Positions 35,986 through 46,386 of a stretch of 64,000 nt of DNA are shown here, in pieces. Both the position numbers and the translations under genes were made by a program. The DNA is taken from positions 33,581,327 through 33,645,326 of the forward strand of contig CM029658.1 in assembly GCA_017311315.1 (NCBI GenBank), read 5' to 3'. Origin of the DNA: Dendrocalamus latiflorus (lineage: Eukaryota > Streptophyta > Magnoliopsida > Poales > Poaceae). Below the pieces are notes generated by a model. That model worked only from the letters and a program-made list of their open reading frames with translations. It was not told where the DNA came from and did no database searches. Position 1 is the first letter of the stretch, and each line of letters opens with the position of its first letter.

Positions 35986-37940
35986 CTCTAGTACCCTCCA
36001 ATCTAGCGACGCATCGGCGCGGTCCATGGTGGCTCACATGGCACAAAGAGCATCTGAGCAAGGAATAAAGTTGCCAAGCAATAGGTGACGAGCTTTGCCA
36101 CCTAGTACCTCCGTCGGAGTCGACCAGGAGGCATCCTCTGCAAAGAGCCATAGGTATGTCACTCTGAGCCGCTCCATCATCGGACGTCTGCACGGTCGTC
36201 GCTAGGGAAGGAGGGGTTGTTGTCGAGGGCAACAGCATTAGGGAACAGAGAAAAGAGAGCCGCACGAAGTCCCAAGAACCAAAGGAAGGACTCAAACCAG
36301 CAACAACATTGTCGGGGATGTTGGGGAGAGCTTGAGCATCCTCGATGTTTGTGGAGCTCCGTGCAAGGGAAGTAGTTGGAGCGGAGTCTGCCAATTCGCC
36401 TCGGGGGCTTTGGGGTTCAGCTAGTTCGGAGCTAGGGTCCTCCTCTAGGAAAACCAAGGTGACCACGTAAACTATGGCAGGGCCGGCCAGTGGAGAGTTG
36501 AAGTAGGCGCTCTTCACTGGCCGCCGCAACAAAGCACTCGAGTCAGGCTCTGCTACATCTTTCGAAGGCCTGAAGGTGGCCAGCTCTAGGTCTACAACAT
36601 GGACCACAACATTGCCTATGGCAGTAATCCCTGGGTCATCCGCATGGTGGGTATCATCTGCACTATCCTCACTGTATCCCTCCCTCACCTGTCATCTTCA
36701 GCCCCGCTCAGTTTGTCTAGGTTGGCCTTCAGCGCAAGGGGAACTAAGGAAACTAGAATCATCATGATAGGGGAAGGGGATTCTTCACACCCGTTGGGAT
36801 CCTCATGACCTCCACCATCTTTATCGTCGCTCCCTCGCAATCTACGCACTTGACCACCACCGACGAAGGGAACAAGACACTCAGGCACCAGAAGGCTAAG
36901 GGCCTCACACACACGGTTGATTTGGGGGCTGTCCAAAGTTGTGGCAGTCGAAAGGTTGTTTTCTAGAGAGGCCACATAGAGTATGTAAAACTCCTTTAGA
37001 AGGCCACGCATGTTCATGCCATGCACGAGGACATGTAGCCTCCTCACGTGAACAACATCATCCCGATTGAGCTTCATGTGTGGAGAAGGGATGAAATCCA
37101 TGCTCCACCTAGTCCAGTGGAGGTGGCTCCCTGGCTTGACAATGTGGTAGAACCACCTCCACACCCAGTTGGACTCCCACTTCATCCGCATTGAATTGGA
37201 GAGGAAGTCCTTCGAGAAACCTGAGTGGCATAAGTACAGGCCATCGTCCACCTGCTTTGATTGGCAATAGGCATCATGCAAGGACACAAAGAGTGTGGTG
37301 CTGGAAATTGTGACCTTCGAACGGATGGTCCACGAGAATACCTCAAGCTATGCAATGGTGTTCATGGCCAGCTGTGGAAGTTCCAGCTCGTACATTCGAA
37401 GGACATTGCCCATGAACCATGCAAATGGGAGTCAGAGACCAGTGTCAAAGTATGGGGCGAAGACCAATGCCTCACCATCCCTTGGCTAGGGAACAACCTC
37501 ATCGGCGGGAGGTTGGTGAACAAGTTGCTAGTCTGACACCTTGCCATCATGCACAAGTGTATCCAGGAGTTCGCTAGTCACCAACGAGCGGCCTAGCATG
37601 TTGACAAAAGACCCTACCTGCTCTGATTCTCTCCAGTGCTTATTAGCGGCTGGGTCAGATCTCACATCCTTGCCAAAAATAGCATCATGGCTATCGCCTC
37701 CATAGCTCAACAATGTTGTGGACGCACCCACATAGCCAGGGCAGTTGCCTGCTCGAGTCTTCCTCTAAAAGATGGGGGCGGCATGGCCACGGTTGTCAGC
37801 AACCATGCAAAAATGATAGCACAAAGCAAAGCTAAGGGCTCAATGGTGAGTAAGAAGAATGAGACTAGAGAGAGCCAAATGGAAATGCCAGTAAGAAATA
37901 GAGAAAAATGAAACACCGTAAGCCTTAATATCGACAAGGG
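35986..37940 (-). pseudogene. Decayed antisense gene of the old Tat element
   Basis: Minus-strand fragments align with the antisense gene at 46387-49273: ALVFAPYFDTGL then AWFMGNVLRMYELELPQLA, LHDAYCQSKQVDDGLYL, MKWESNWVWRWFYHIVKPGS, DSPQINRVCEALSLLVPE and SFGSWDFVRLSFLCSL. These correspond to the region resembling the 'putative gypsy type transposon' domain (Transposase_28) and to the following exon. Stops and frameshifts are present. The coiled-coil C-terminal exon is missing because the 5-kb LTR border cuts the gene at 35986. Confidence 0.7.
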
Positions 37941-38451
37941 CCATGGTGCCGATGGGACATCTACCCCTTGTCAGGAACCACACACACCCCCGTAACTGGC
38001 ACAATCACCCATGTCCCATGGCTAGATCAATGCCATGTGTACGATGATACACATGCGTGCCCAGGGAAAGTGTACGAGGCTGGCATGGGAAACAAGGATG
38101 AGTCACACGTGGAACAAGATGAAGGTCGTGGGTGGAGCACATGAAGTTAAAGCACAGGTGATGAATTGAGGTCATCCATTAGGATAAGCCAGCCCGGAGG
38201 TGGCCACGCCGATGGTGGCAATGCTGAAGGGAGAATGGTTCCGACATAGGCAGGAGGTGTACACACCGACGCACAGGCTATGGCCGTAGTACCCAGACAA
38301 GCCCCAAATGAAGCCACGGTCCACAACTAGCAAAATGAAGGCGTGCAGCTTCGCAAGCATCGAACCAGTGGGCCGAAGGGATGGAGGGGACCAAAGTACG
38401 ACCAACATGGTTTTGGTCTGCCAATGCAAACCCTTGACGATGAGAAGTTAC

Positions 38452-38789
38452 TATTAGGGGAGTCAACCTACCAAGGCAAATGCCCATTGTATGTGACTAT
38501 ACCAAGGAAAGGACACATTTGTCCTTGCTATTAAGGGCCCCAAGGGAGACATGTGTGTAAATAACCTCTCCCATGGCTATAAATATGACCCCTAAGGCAT
38601 CATGAGTAGGGAGACTGCATCTTGAATATATGAAATAGACTTGAATTGAGATTAAGCATCGGCCATATGAATTGAGATTAAGCATCGGCCATGCTCTACA
38701 GCACTCCCCTCTCTTGAGTTTTATGCTCTACCACCCCTCAAGAGCCTCTCGAAGCCCCTGCATCTATTGTTTGTTGTGTAACCACAACA
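38452..38789 (+). repeat. Old Tat 3' LTR
   Basis: Its ends correspond to those of the young Tat LTR: TATTAGGGG at the start (against TGTTGTAGGGG) and TGTGTAACCACAACA at the end (against TCTGTAACCACAACA). The bases just upstream (CCCTTGACGATGAGAAG) also match those before the young 3' LTR. It contains a TATAAATA motif near 38580. Confidence 0.65.
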
Positions 38790-38946
38790 AGCAGGATTAG
38801 CACCCATTTAAGAAGCTCATAGAGAAGTTTGTAGTTGAGGTCCTTCCTTGTTTCGACAAGCATAACGTTGCACATATGCCTAATTATTTAGGGTGCAAAT
38901 ATGAACTAGACCTTAATTTTGAGTGTGGATTGGGGAGAATGGAGGT
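38790..38946. repeat. Left part of a local duplication split by the Tat insertion
   Basis: Phrases GGATTAGCACCCATTTAAG, AGTTTGTAGTTGAGGTCCTT and GCATAACGTTG recur at about 50450-50660. Together with 50281-50340 this reconstructs one copy of a unit, with the second copy at 50446-50745. Confidence 0.7.
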
Positions 38947-39194
38947 TGTTGTAGGGGGTGGCCCCCACCTAAGCCCAGCAGGCCTGTTAGGGAATGTAAT
39001 GCCCAAAATGGGATATGTATAATGACACGAGTACCCTTGAGGGTAATACTCGGATGTAAGGGTATTATTGTAAAAGCACTCCTTATGGACACATATATAT
39101 ACAACATAAGCCATGGGGAGAGACCCTAAGCCATTTCTACTCACCTAACTCTCCACTACCACTCTCTCTCTCTGTTTGGTCTGTAATCACAATA
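38947..39194 (+). repeat. Tat 5' LTR
   Basis: It runs from TGTTGTAGGGGG to TCACAATA and carries a TATA-like ACATATATATACAAC at about 39090, followed by the presumed transcription start. It is near-identical to 50035-50280. Confidence 0.92.
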
Positions 39195-39196
39195 GT

Positions 39197-39214
39197 TGGC
39201 GCCGTCCGTGGGGA
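39197..39214 (+). other. Tat primer-binding site
   Basis: TGGCGCCGTCCGTGGGGA follows the LTR after two bases. It resembles the tRNA-Asp-type sites of plant gypsy elements, with a few mismatches to the form I remember. The tRNA identity is an inference. Confidence 0.7.
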
Positions 39215-39246
39215 GGACAAGAGCAAGCCTCCAGATCCGAAGGAGG

Positions 39247-40622
39247 ATGGCACCAAAGAAAGCTTCACTATCGGTGGCGAAGAAGAAGAGGGCGGAAGAG
39301 GCGAAATCCCGCGTCCATACCAGGGCTTCGGCTTTAGCAGTTGCGAGCACGGGTGCAGATATGACGACTGTGAGCACCGGTGCTCACGACGCGACGCCCA
39401 ACCCCGTCACCGCCGCGATGAACAACCCCACCACCACCGCGACGAACGACCCCGCCATCGCCGCGATGAACGACCCCGCCACCACCCCGGCGACCAACCC
39501 CGGCGCTGGCAATGCAGGTCCATTCTCCCACTTGGTGTAGGAGCGGAGAGCGGTGCCGGCGACGGCACGGGCTTTGTCACCGGCTCCGGCTCCGGGGCCC
39601 TCCGCGATGGTGTCGCGGGTAGCCTGGGCACGCGGGCCGTGGTCGCCGCCGCCCCGGTCACGCCGCCGAGTGTACCAACGGCCCCAGCCGCGGCCACGGT
39701 GGAGACCGCCCTTCTGGCGGCCCTCAACGTGTTCCAGCGGGAACTCTCGGACCTCCGCGGAGCTGTGCGAGACATACAAGAGGCTCGAAGCCAGGACGCC
39801 CCACCGGTGGTTGCATCCGAGTCCACTCCGGTTAAGGCGAATAGCCGCGACGCCCTTGCGTCCAATAGCGTCCCGCTACGGCGCATGGATCCGGAGTCTC
39901 CGCTCTCCACGGGCCTGCAGCAGGCGGCTTGGCCCTAGGACTTTAGGTTCCCGAGCGTCATCGAGGCATACAAGGGCGACACCGATCCACGATACCACAA
40001 TCGAAGCCGCTGGCGGAGACGATACCACGAAGGCAAAAGGACTACCCCTTGCATTGCAAGGGGTAGCGCTGTCTTGGTTCTTCACCATCGAATCACAATC
40101 CATCTACGCATGGGAACAGATCCGCGATCAACTCTACTACAGCTTCCAGGGAAACTACGACAAGTGTGTCGAGGCAGACCAGCTCTTCGCAGTCAAGCAA
40201 AAACCCGAGGAGGGGCTTTGGAGTTACTTCGAACGCTTCGCCAAGGTACGTTGCCAAGTCACGGGCGCTAACGAGGCAAGCGTCCTCAATGCAGCCGTAC
40301 AAGGTCTCCGCCCGGGACCGCTCGCTGAATATAACGCGCGAAAGCCACTCAAGTCGGTGGCACAACTCTTTGACAAAATGGAAGCGTACGCCCGGGCCGA
40401 GGAGGACGTGCGGAGGCGCGGTGGCGGTAGCCCCGACGCCGGTCAAGCGCCCGCCGATGACCCTCATGAACGTGTCGACGCCGGGGTGCACCAGAACCCA
40501 CCAAGCGACAGGCGCAAGCCCCGGCGTAACCGGCGGAGACCCCAAAAGGCTCGCCACATCCTCGCCGCGCAAGCCATTCCTCAAGAAACCGTCCCAACCC
40601 CGCGCGCCGGGGGGGGGGGGAC
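39247..40622 (+). pseudogene. gag: Tat gag, broken
   Basis: The ATG at 39247 starts MAPKKASLSVAKKKRAEEAK. The reading then passes through three frames: an Ala/Thr/Pro-rich N-terminus (to a stop at 39538), a segment at 39639-39938 (LLAALNVFQRELSDLRGAVR, ending at TAG), and the conserved core from about 40000 (LPLALQGVALSWFFTIESQS, YAWEQIRDQLYYSFQG, KQKPEEGLWSYFERFAKVRC). It runs into a basic tail and a run of ten G at 40611-40620, where the frame changes again. A zinc-knuckle-like CEVHGYGGHFTRTC follows in the next frame (40689-40730). Gag would package the RNA; this copy cannot encode a continuous protein. Confidence 0.85.
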
Positions 40623-43600
40623 ATGAAGGAGGCCGCGATGAGAAGCCACGCGCGGAGCAGGAAATCCTGGAATACGGCAGATGGTGCGAGGTGCATGGCT
40701 ACGGGGGCCATTTCACGCGGACATGTACCAGACTCGCGGCATGGCGACAAGCCATGGCCCATGTACAGCACATGCAACGCAGTCCCTCACGCGCTGGGCC
40801 CCTGGGAGAGACCGAGGGCCGTGGTGTAAACGTCATCACTGGAGGCTCTTCGTCAAGCACTTCCCCAGCACAACTACCTCTGGGGACTTCGCATCGCAAC
40901 ATCACCTTCACGTCAGCCGACGCCCAGGGCGTGAAATTCCCCCATCAATATCCCTTGGTCATCCAGGCCGACATCGCAGGTTGCGACGTCAGACGTATCC
41001 TCATTGACGGAGGAAGCTCCGCAAACATCTTGTTCGCGGAGGCTCTTGACCGCATGGGGGTACCTCGGAGTCTATTAAAAGCTTCGGACGTCCCCCTTCA
41101 AGGTCTCGAAGGCTAGCCGTTGAAGGCCTTGGGGCAGGTACGCCTCTAAGTCTCCTTATGCCAGGGCGACAACGCCAGGACTGAAGATATTGTCTTCGAC
41201 GTCGTAGACGTCCCACACTCATATAATGCCATACTGGGTCGGCCTGCCATCAACTCCTTCGAGGCGGTCCCACACTACGCCTTTCTATGTATGAAGCTCC
41301 CCGGTAGGCGGGGCATCATCACCATCTTCGGCGATCAGGATATGGCTAGGAGTATTGAAACCAAAGCTGGAAGCCTGCACCGTAAGGTGCACGTCCTCGC
41401 CGACAAGTACCAGGCGGACACACCGTCCGCCCCAGGATGGACACCCAAGCCCCACCCGGACGGCGGAGTTAAAAGAGTGCCTCTCCAGGCAGAGGGGCAG
41501 TTTGTATCCATAGGCGAGGGCCTCCCTCCGGACGTAGAGCAAGATTTGCTCCGAGTTCTTCGAGGCAACGTAGATGTCTTCGCATGGTCCCCGGAGGATA
41601 TCAAAGGTGTGGACCAAGCTCTCATCGAACATAACCTGGCGATTCGCCCTGGCGCCAAGCCGGTCAAGCAGAAACTTCACCACATGTCCATGGACCGGCA
41701 GCAAGCGGCAAAGGTGGAGGTGGCGAAGCTCCTTCAGGCGGGGGTTATCCGCGAGGTCCAACATCCGGATTGGCTTGCCAATCTGGTGTTGGTCAAAAAG
41801 GCCAGTGGCGCCTGGCGTATGTGCATCGGCTTTACCGCCCTCAACAAGGCATGCCCGAAGGACGACTACCCTCTGCTGCGCATAGATCAATTGGTCGACG
41901 CCACCGCAGGATGCGAACTCATGAGCTTCTTGGACGCCTACTCCGGCTACCATCAGGTCTACATGGCCAAGGACGATGAAGATAAAACCAGCTTCATAAT
42001 GCCGGTTGGGACCTTCTGCTTCGTCAGGATGCCCTTCGGCTTGAAAAACGCGGGTGCAACTCTCACCCGCCTTGTCGCACTGGCCCTAGCCGCCCAGCTA
42101 GGGAGGAATGTGGAGGCTTACGTGGATGACGTGGTAGTAAAAACCAAGCAGCTCGCCTCGCATGGTCGGGATCTTCAGGAGACCTTCGACAACCTCAGGA
42201 AGGCGGGCATCAAGCTCAATCCAGACAACTGCGTTTTCGGCGTACAGGCGGGCAAGCTCTTAGGCTTCCTCATGTCTGGGCGAGGCATTCAAGCAAACCC
42301 CGACAAGGTCGACACCATCCTGGGCATGGAACTGCCCAAGACAACGAGGGAGGTCCAGAGGCTGGCCGGCCGCATGGCGGCCTTGAGTCGTTTCCTCTCC
42401 AGGGCAACGGAGAGGGGCTTGCCTTTTTTCAAGACTCTCCGCGGTTGCGACGGGTTCCATTGGGACGACGACTGTGCAAAGGCCTTCGACGACCTCAAGA
42501 AACACCTCGCAACCCTTCCCACATTGGTGGCCCCAGCACCAGAGGCTCCCCTCCTACTTTACCTTGCCGCCTTGGCAACGGCGGTTAGCGCCGTCCTCGT
42601 CCTTGAGGAGGGCGCCCTTCAGCGACCAGTATACTTTATCTCCGAGGCCCTCCAGGGCGCCAAGACGCAGTATGGAGCTCAAGAAGCTTGCGTACGCACT
42701 GGTCATGGCCTCAAGAAAGCTCCGGCATTACTTCCTGGCACACCTGATAACGGTGCCATCATCGTTCCCCTTGGCGGAAATGCTGCACAACAAGGAGTCC
42801 ATGGGGCGAATCGGTAAATGGGCGGCGGAACTTGCTCCATTCTCCCTAACATACGCCTCCCGAACAGCGATCAAGTCTCAAGTCCTGGCGGACTTCCTCG
42901 CGGAATGGACCCCTCTAGCTCAGCCTGTCCTCCGGTCCGAAGATCTGGTGTGGATGCTCAACACCGACGGAGCTTACGGCGTTGCAGGCGCAGGGGTTGG
43001 CACAGTTGTCACCACACCTGAGGGGCAACGCCTGTTGTACTCGGCGCGCCTGGCGTTTCCTGCTACAACAACACGACCGAGTACGAGGCGTTACTCTTTG
43101 GCCTCAGGAAGCTCAAAGCGATGGGGGCGAGGAGAGTCCTCGTCGCACCGATTCACGGCTAGTGGCGGGCCATGTGGATAAGTCATATCAGGCCAAGGAC
43201 CCGAAGCTAGCTAAGTACTTAGCAGCCGTGCGAGCAAGGGAACGGCATTTTTTGGGCGTCACGGTGAAGGCCATCCCTCGGGCAGATAACGAGCAAGCCG
43301 ATATCCTCGCCAAGGCTGCCAGTCAGCAGCTCCCAACTCCCGGGGGGCATTTTACGAGGTCCTGCCAGCGGCTGCCATCGGGTAGGATAACCGGGATGCG
43401 GCCCTCGTCCACCAGCTTACTCAGTAGGGTGACTGGCGTGAACCTCTTTTCGCTTTTTTACAGGGCATCGCGGAACCGGACGACCCCACCGACCTCTAGT
43501 GTTTACAGCACCGCGCCAAGTCCTTCCAAGTACTCGACGGGGTGCTCTACAAAATGGGAGTCTGTGCACCGCTCCTGCGATGCCTCTCGCGCGAAGAAGG

Positions 43601-44654
43601 AAAGCGCCTCCTCGCAGAAATTCATGCGGGGCTCTGCGGCTCGCATCTCCAGCCGAGGTCTCTAGTGGGCAAGGCATTCAGGCAGGGTTTTTATTGGACA
43701 ACAGCTGTCGCAGACGCCCAAGATCTCGTGCGCCATTGTCACGGTTGCCAGTGGATGGGAAGGGCCATCTGTAGGCCCCCGACGAGCCTCCATCCCATAC
43801 CCCCGGTATGGCCGTTGGCGTGGTGGGGCCTCGATGTCGTGGGACCGCTTCCCAGGGCCCCAGGTGACCTGCGGTTCATAGCAGTCGCCCTGGAATACTT
43901 CTCCAGGTGGCCGGAGGCGGTCGCCCTCGCCAAGATTACCTTGGCAGCCATGCAACGCTTCCTTTGGCAGAACATTATATGCCAGTTCAGCGTGCCCAGG
44001 GAGATCACCGTCGACAATGGTCTGCAGTTTGACGCAGCCCCGTTCAAAGAATTCTGCGACAACATGGGCATCACACTCCAGTTCGCCTCGGTTGGACACC
44101 CACAGTCCAACGATGCGGTGGAGCAGGCGAACGGTGCTATCTCCGCCGCAATCAAGAAGCGCCTTGTCGGGCTACCAAAGGGGAAGTGGCTGGGTGAGCT
44201 CCACAGCGTCCTCTGGTCCCTCCGTACAACGGTCACGCGCCCAATGGGGTTCACACCATTCAGGCTCCTCTTCGGCGATGAGGCAGTCACACCTGAAGAA
44301 ATAAAAGCTGGCTCGCGAAGGGTCCTCGTCCAGACGCCAGACGAGGAGCGACAGTTGTCCATGGACCTCCTTGACGGAGACCGGGCAAGCGCAACACAGC
44401 ACATCATGAAGTACGCGCGACAGATGGTGCGCAGTCGGGATCGTTCCTTGTACCCACGGGAATTCAGACCAGGAGACCTCATCCTTAAGATGGCACTCCA
44501 CGCGGAGACGGTGGGAAAACTTGAATCCAAGTGGGAAGGCCCGTACATCGTTGCGGAGTCCTTACAGAAGGGAGTGTACCGCTTAGCCACCTTGGATGGA
44601 CAGACGTTCCGCCACACGTGGAATGCAGACAGATTGCGGCGGTATTACGCCTAA
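40623..44654 (+). pseudogene. pol: Tat pol: protease, RT, two RNase H regions, integrase, with frame lesions
   Basis: Protease motif LIDGGSSANILF (about 41000-41035) is followed by stops at 41114 and about 41147. Reverse transcriptase lies in a long open stretch (41291-42817): LDAYSGYHQVYMA, catalytic AYVDDVVVKT at 42119-42148. A first RNase H remnant follows (APLLLYLAALATAVSAVL, with the catalytic Asp apparently replaced). After a frame change a second, archaeal-like RNase H appears (MLNTDGAYGVAGAGVGTVV near 42955-43010), the Tat hallmark, broken by a further shift near 43060. Integrase is open from 43542: zinc-binding HAGLCGSHL...CHGCQWMG, core WWGLDVVGPLPR, TVDNGLQFDAAPFKEF, and the Glu in VEQANGAISAA. 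It ends at the stop at 44652-44654. Confidence 0.9.
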
Positions 44655-44954
44655 GCCAATTGTGCGAGCACAAGGACCTTCCAGGGCTTCCGGGGGCACC
44701 CCGCCACGCTCCTGCGTGAACCGCCCCGGCACTAGAGGCTCCGGACGCGTGCAGCTTCACCACCAGACAACAACAACTGAGGTTGTCTCCGCCTGTAAGC
44801 GGCCAGCGGTTAGTGCCTCACCTCTTGTAATCGCCCACCCGCGCAAACGCGAATTTAATAAAAGTTAATGTTTGCACAAATTTTGTTTACCATAATAAAA
44901 ACACGCACCCGCGCACGCACTCTCTGTGAGAAACACAGGCATGAGTATAAACAA

Positions 44955-45745
44955 AGACGCGCGGGGCGATGCCTCTGCACGCAGTCTACGGACTCTAAAT
45001 AACACGTAGCGTTGAGGTTCACCTCCGCACGCAATTTCATCGCCCGCAACGCGCGGAGGCTCGCCTCCGCGCGCAGTCTACGAACTCTAAATAAGACATA
45101 GCGTCGAGGTCCGCCTCCGCACGCACTCTACGGAGTATAAATAAGACGTAGCATTGAGGTTCGCCTCCGCACGCAATTTCACCGCCCGCAACGCGCGGAG
45201 GCTCGCCTCCGCGCGTAGTCTACGAACTCTAAATAAGACGTAGCGTCGAGGTCCGCCTCCGCACGCACTCTACGGAGTATAAATAAGACGTAGCGTCGAG
45301 GTTCGCCTCCGCACGCAATTTCACCGCCCGCAACACGCGGAGGCTCGCCTCCGCGCGCAGTCTACGGACTCTAAATAAGACGTAGCGTCGAGGTCCGCCT
45401 CCGCATGCACTCTACGGAGTATAAATAAGACGTAGCGTCGAGGTTCACCTCCGCACGCAATTTCACCTCCCGCAACGCGCGGAGGCGAGCCTCCGCGCGC
45501 AGTCTACGGACTCTAAATAAGACGTAGCGTCGAGGTCCGCCTCTGCATGCACTCTACGGAGTATAAACAAGACGCAGAAGAGGGACGCCTCCGCGTGCAC
45601 TCTACGGAGTATAAATAAGACGCGGATGTTGTCCCTGCGCACTCTACTGAGTATAAACAAGACATGGATACCCCACGCACGTGCAGGCATAGTCCTTGCG
45701 CGTACTCCTCGGAGTATAAAAAAGACGTGGTCGAACTTCCCACGC
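44955..45745. repeat. Tandem array with 142-bp unit after Tat pol
   Basis: The marker GCAATTTCA occurs at 45031, 45173, 45315 and 45457, exactly 142 bp apart, and the units are nearly identical. Each unit contains a hairpin-capable GCGGAGGCTCGCCTCCGC and two or three sub-units ending in TCTAAATAAGACG or GTATAAATAAGACG. The array degrades rightward into shorter sub-units up to about 45745. Tandem arrays in this position are known for Tat/Ogre elements. Confidence 0.92.
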
Positions 45746-45769
45746 ATGTAACCCCCAAGGTGGAGCTCC

Positions 45770-46105
45770 GCTGCCATCGCTTCGAAGGGTAGGGGACGGA
45801 GCGCTCGCGCGTCTACCTTGACTAGGCGCCAGCTCCGCTGCCACCGCTTCGAAGGGTAGGGAACAGAACGCTCGCGCGTCTACCTCGACTAGGCGCCAGC
45901 TCCGCTGCCACCGCTTCGAAGGGTAGGGGACGGAGCGCTCGCGTGTCTACCTCGACTAGGCGCCAGCTCCGCTGCCACCGCTTCGAAGGGTAGGGGACAG
46001 AGCGCTCGCGCGCCTGCCTTGACTAGGCGCCAGCTCCGCTGCCACCGCTTCGAAGGAGAGGGGACGGAGCGCTCGCGCGTCCACTTTGGAGGCCTGGGGT
46101 CCGCG
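45770..46105. repeat. Second tandem array, 67-bp unit, five copies
   Basis: The phrase TTCGAAGG occurs at 45781, 45848, 45915, 45982 and 46049, a strict 67-bp period. Units contain GCCAGCTCCGCTGCCACCGC and CGGAGCGCTCGCGCGTCTAC. It directly follows the 142-bp array and precedes the 3' end of the antisense gene. Confidence 0.93.
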
Positions 46106-46386
46106 GCGCAAGGCGTTCGCATGACCGCTCGCTACTACTAGCACGAGGAACGAAGTCAAGCCTGAGGACAGGCACCTTGCAGGACACCCTACCTCAGCAT
46201 ATTACATAACAAAAAGCGCGCAAGAAAGTTACCACTTAGCTTGTGTAAAACAGGAATCGCATTACAATAGCACACATTTACACGGCGCATTGTGCACCTA
46301 ACCCAAGCATTATCCCTACGAGTCCGCGCCATGTTTGCCGCGACGGGCGCCTGTACCGCCTTCTCCGCATCGAGCAACCTCTTCAA

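Larger units (their letters stand above)
35986..38789 (+). mobile_element. 3' end of an old Tat-type gypsy element
   Basis: The segment has the same layout as the right part of the element at 38947-50280: an antisense gene followed by a 3' LTR. The antisense remnant lies at 35986-37940 on the minus strand and the LTR at 38452-38789. The left side is cut by the LTR at 35985. Stops and divergence show it is much older than its neighbour. Confidence 0.75.

Noticed and set aside
39334..39910. Minus-strand ORFs opposite Tat gag
   Set aside because: Shadows of the Ala/Thr/Pro-rich gag coding strand.
44955..46105. Possible CRISPR-like array
   Set aside because: Units are contiguous tandem repeats without variable spacers, inside a plant retrotransposon.
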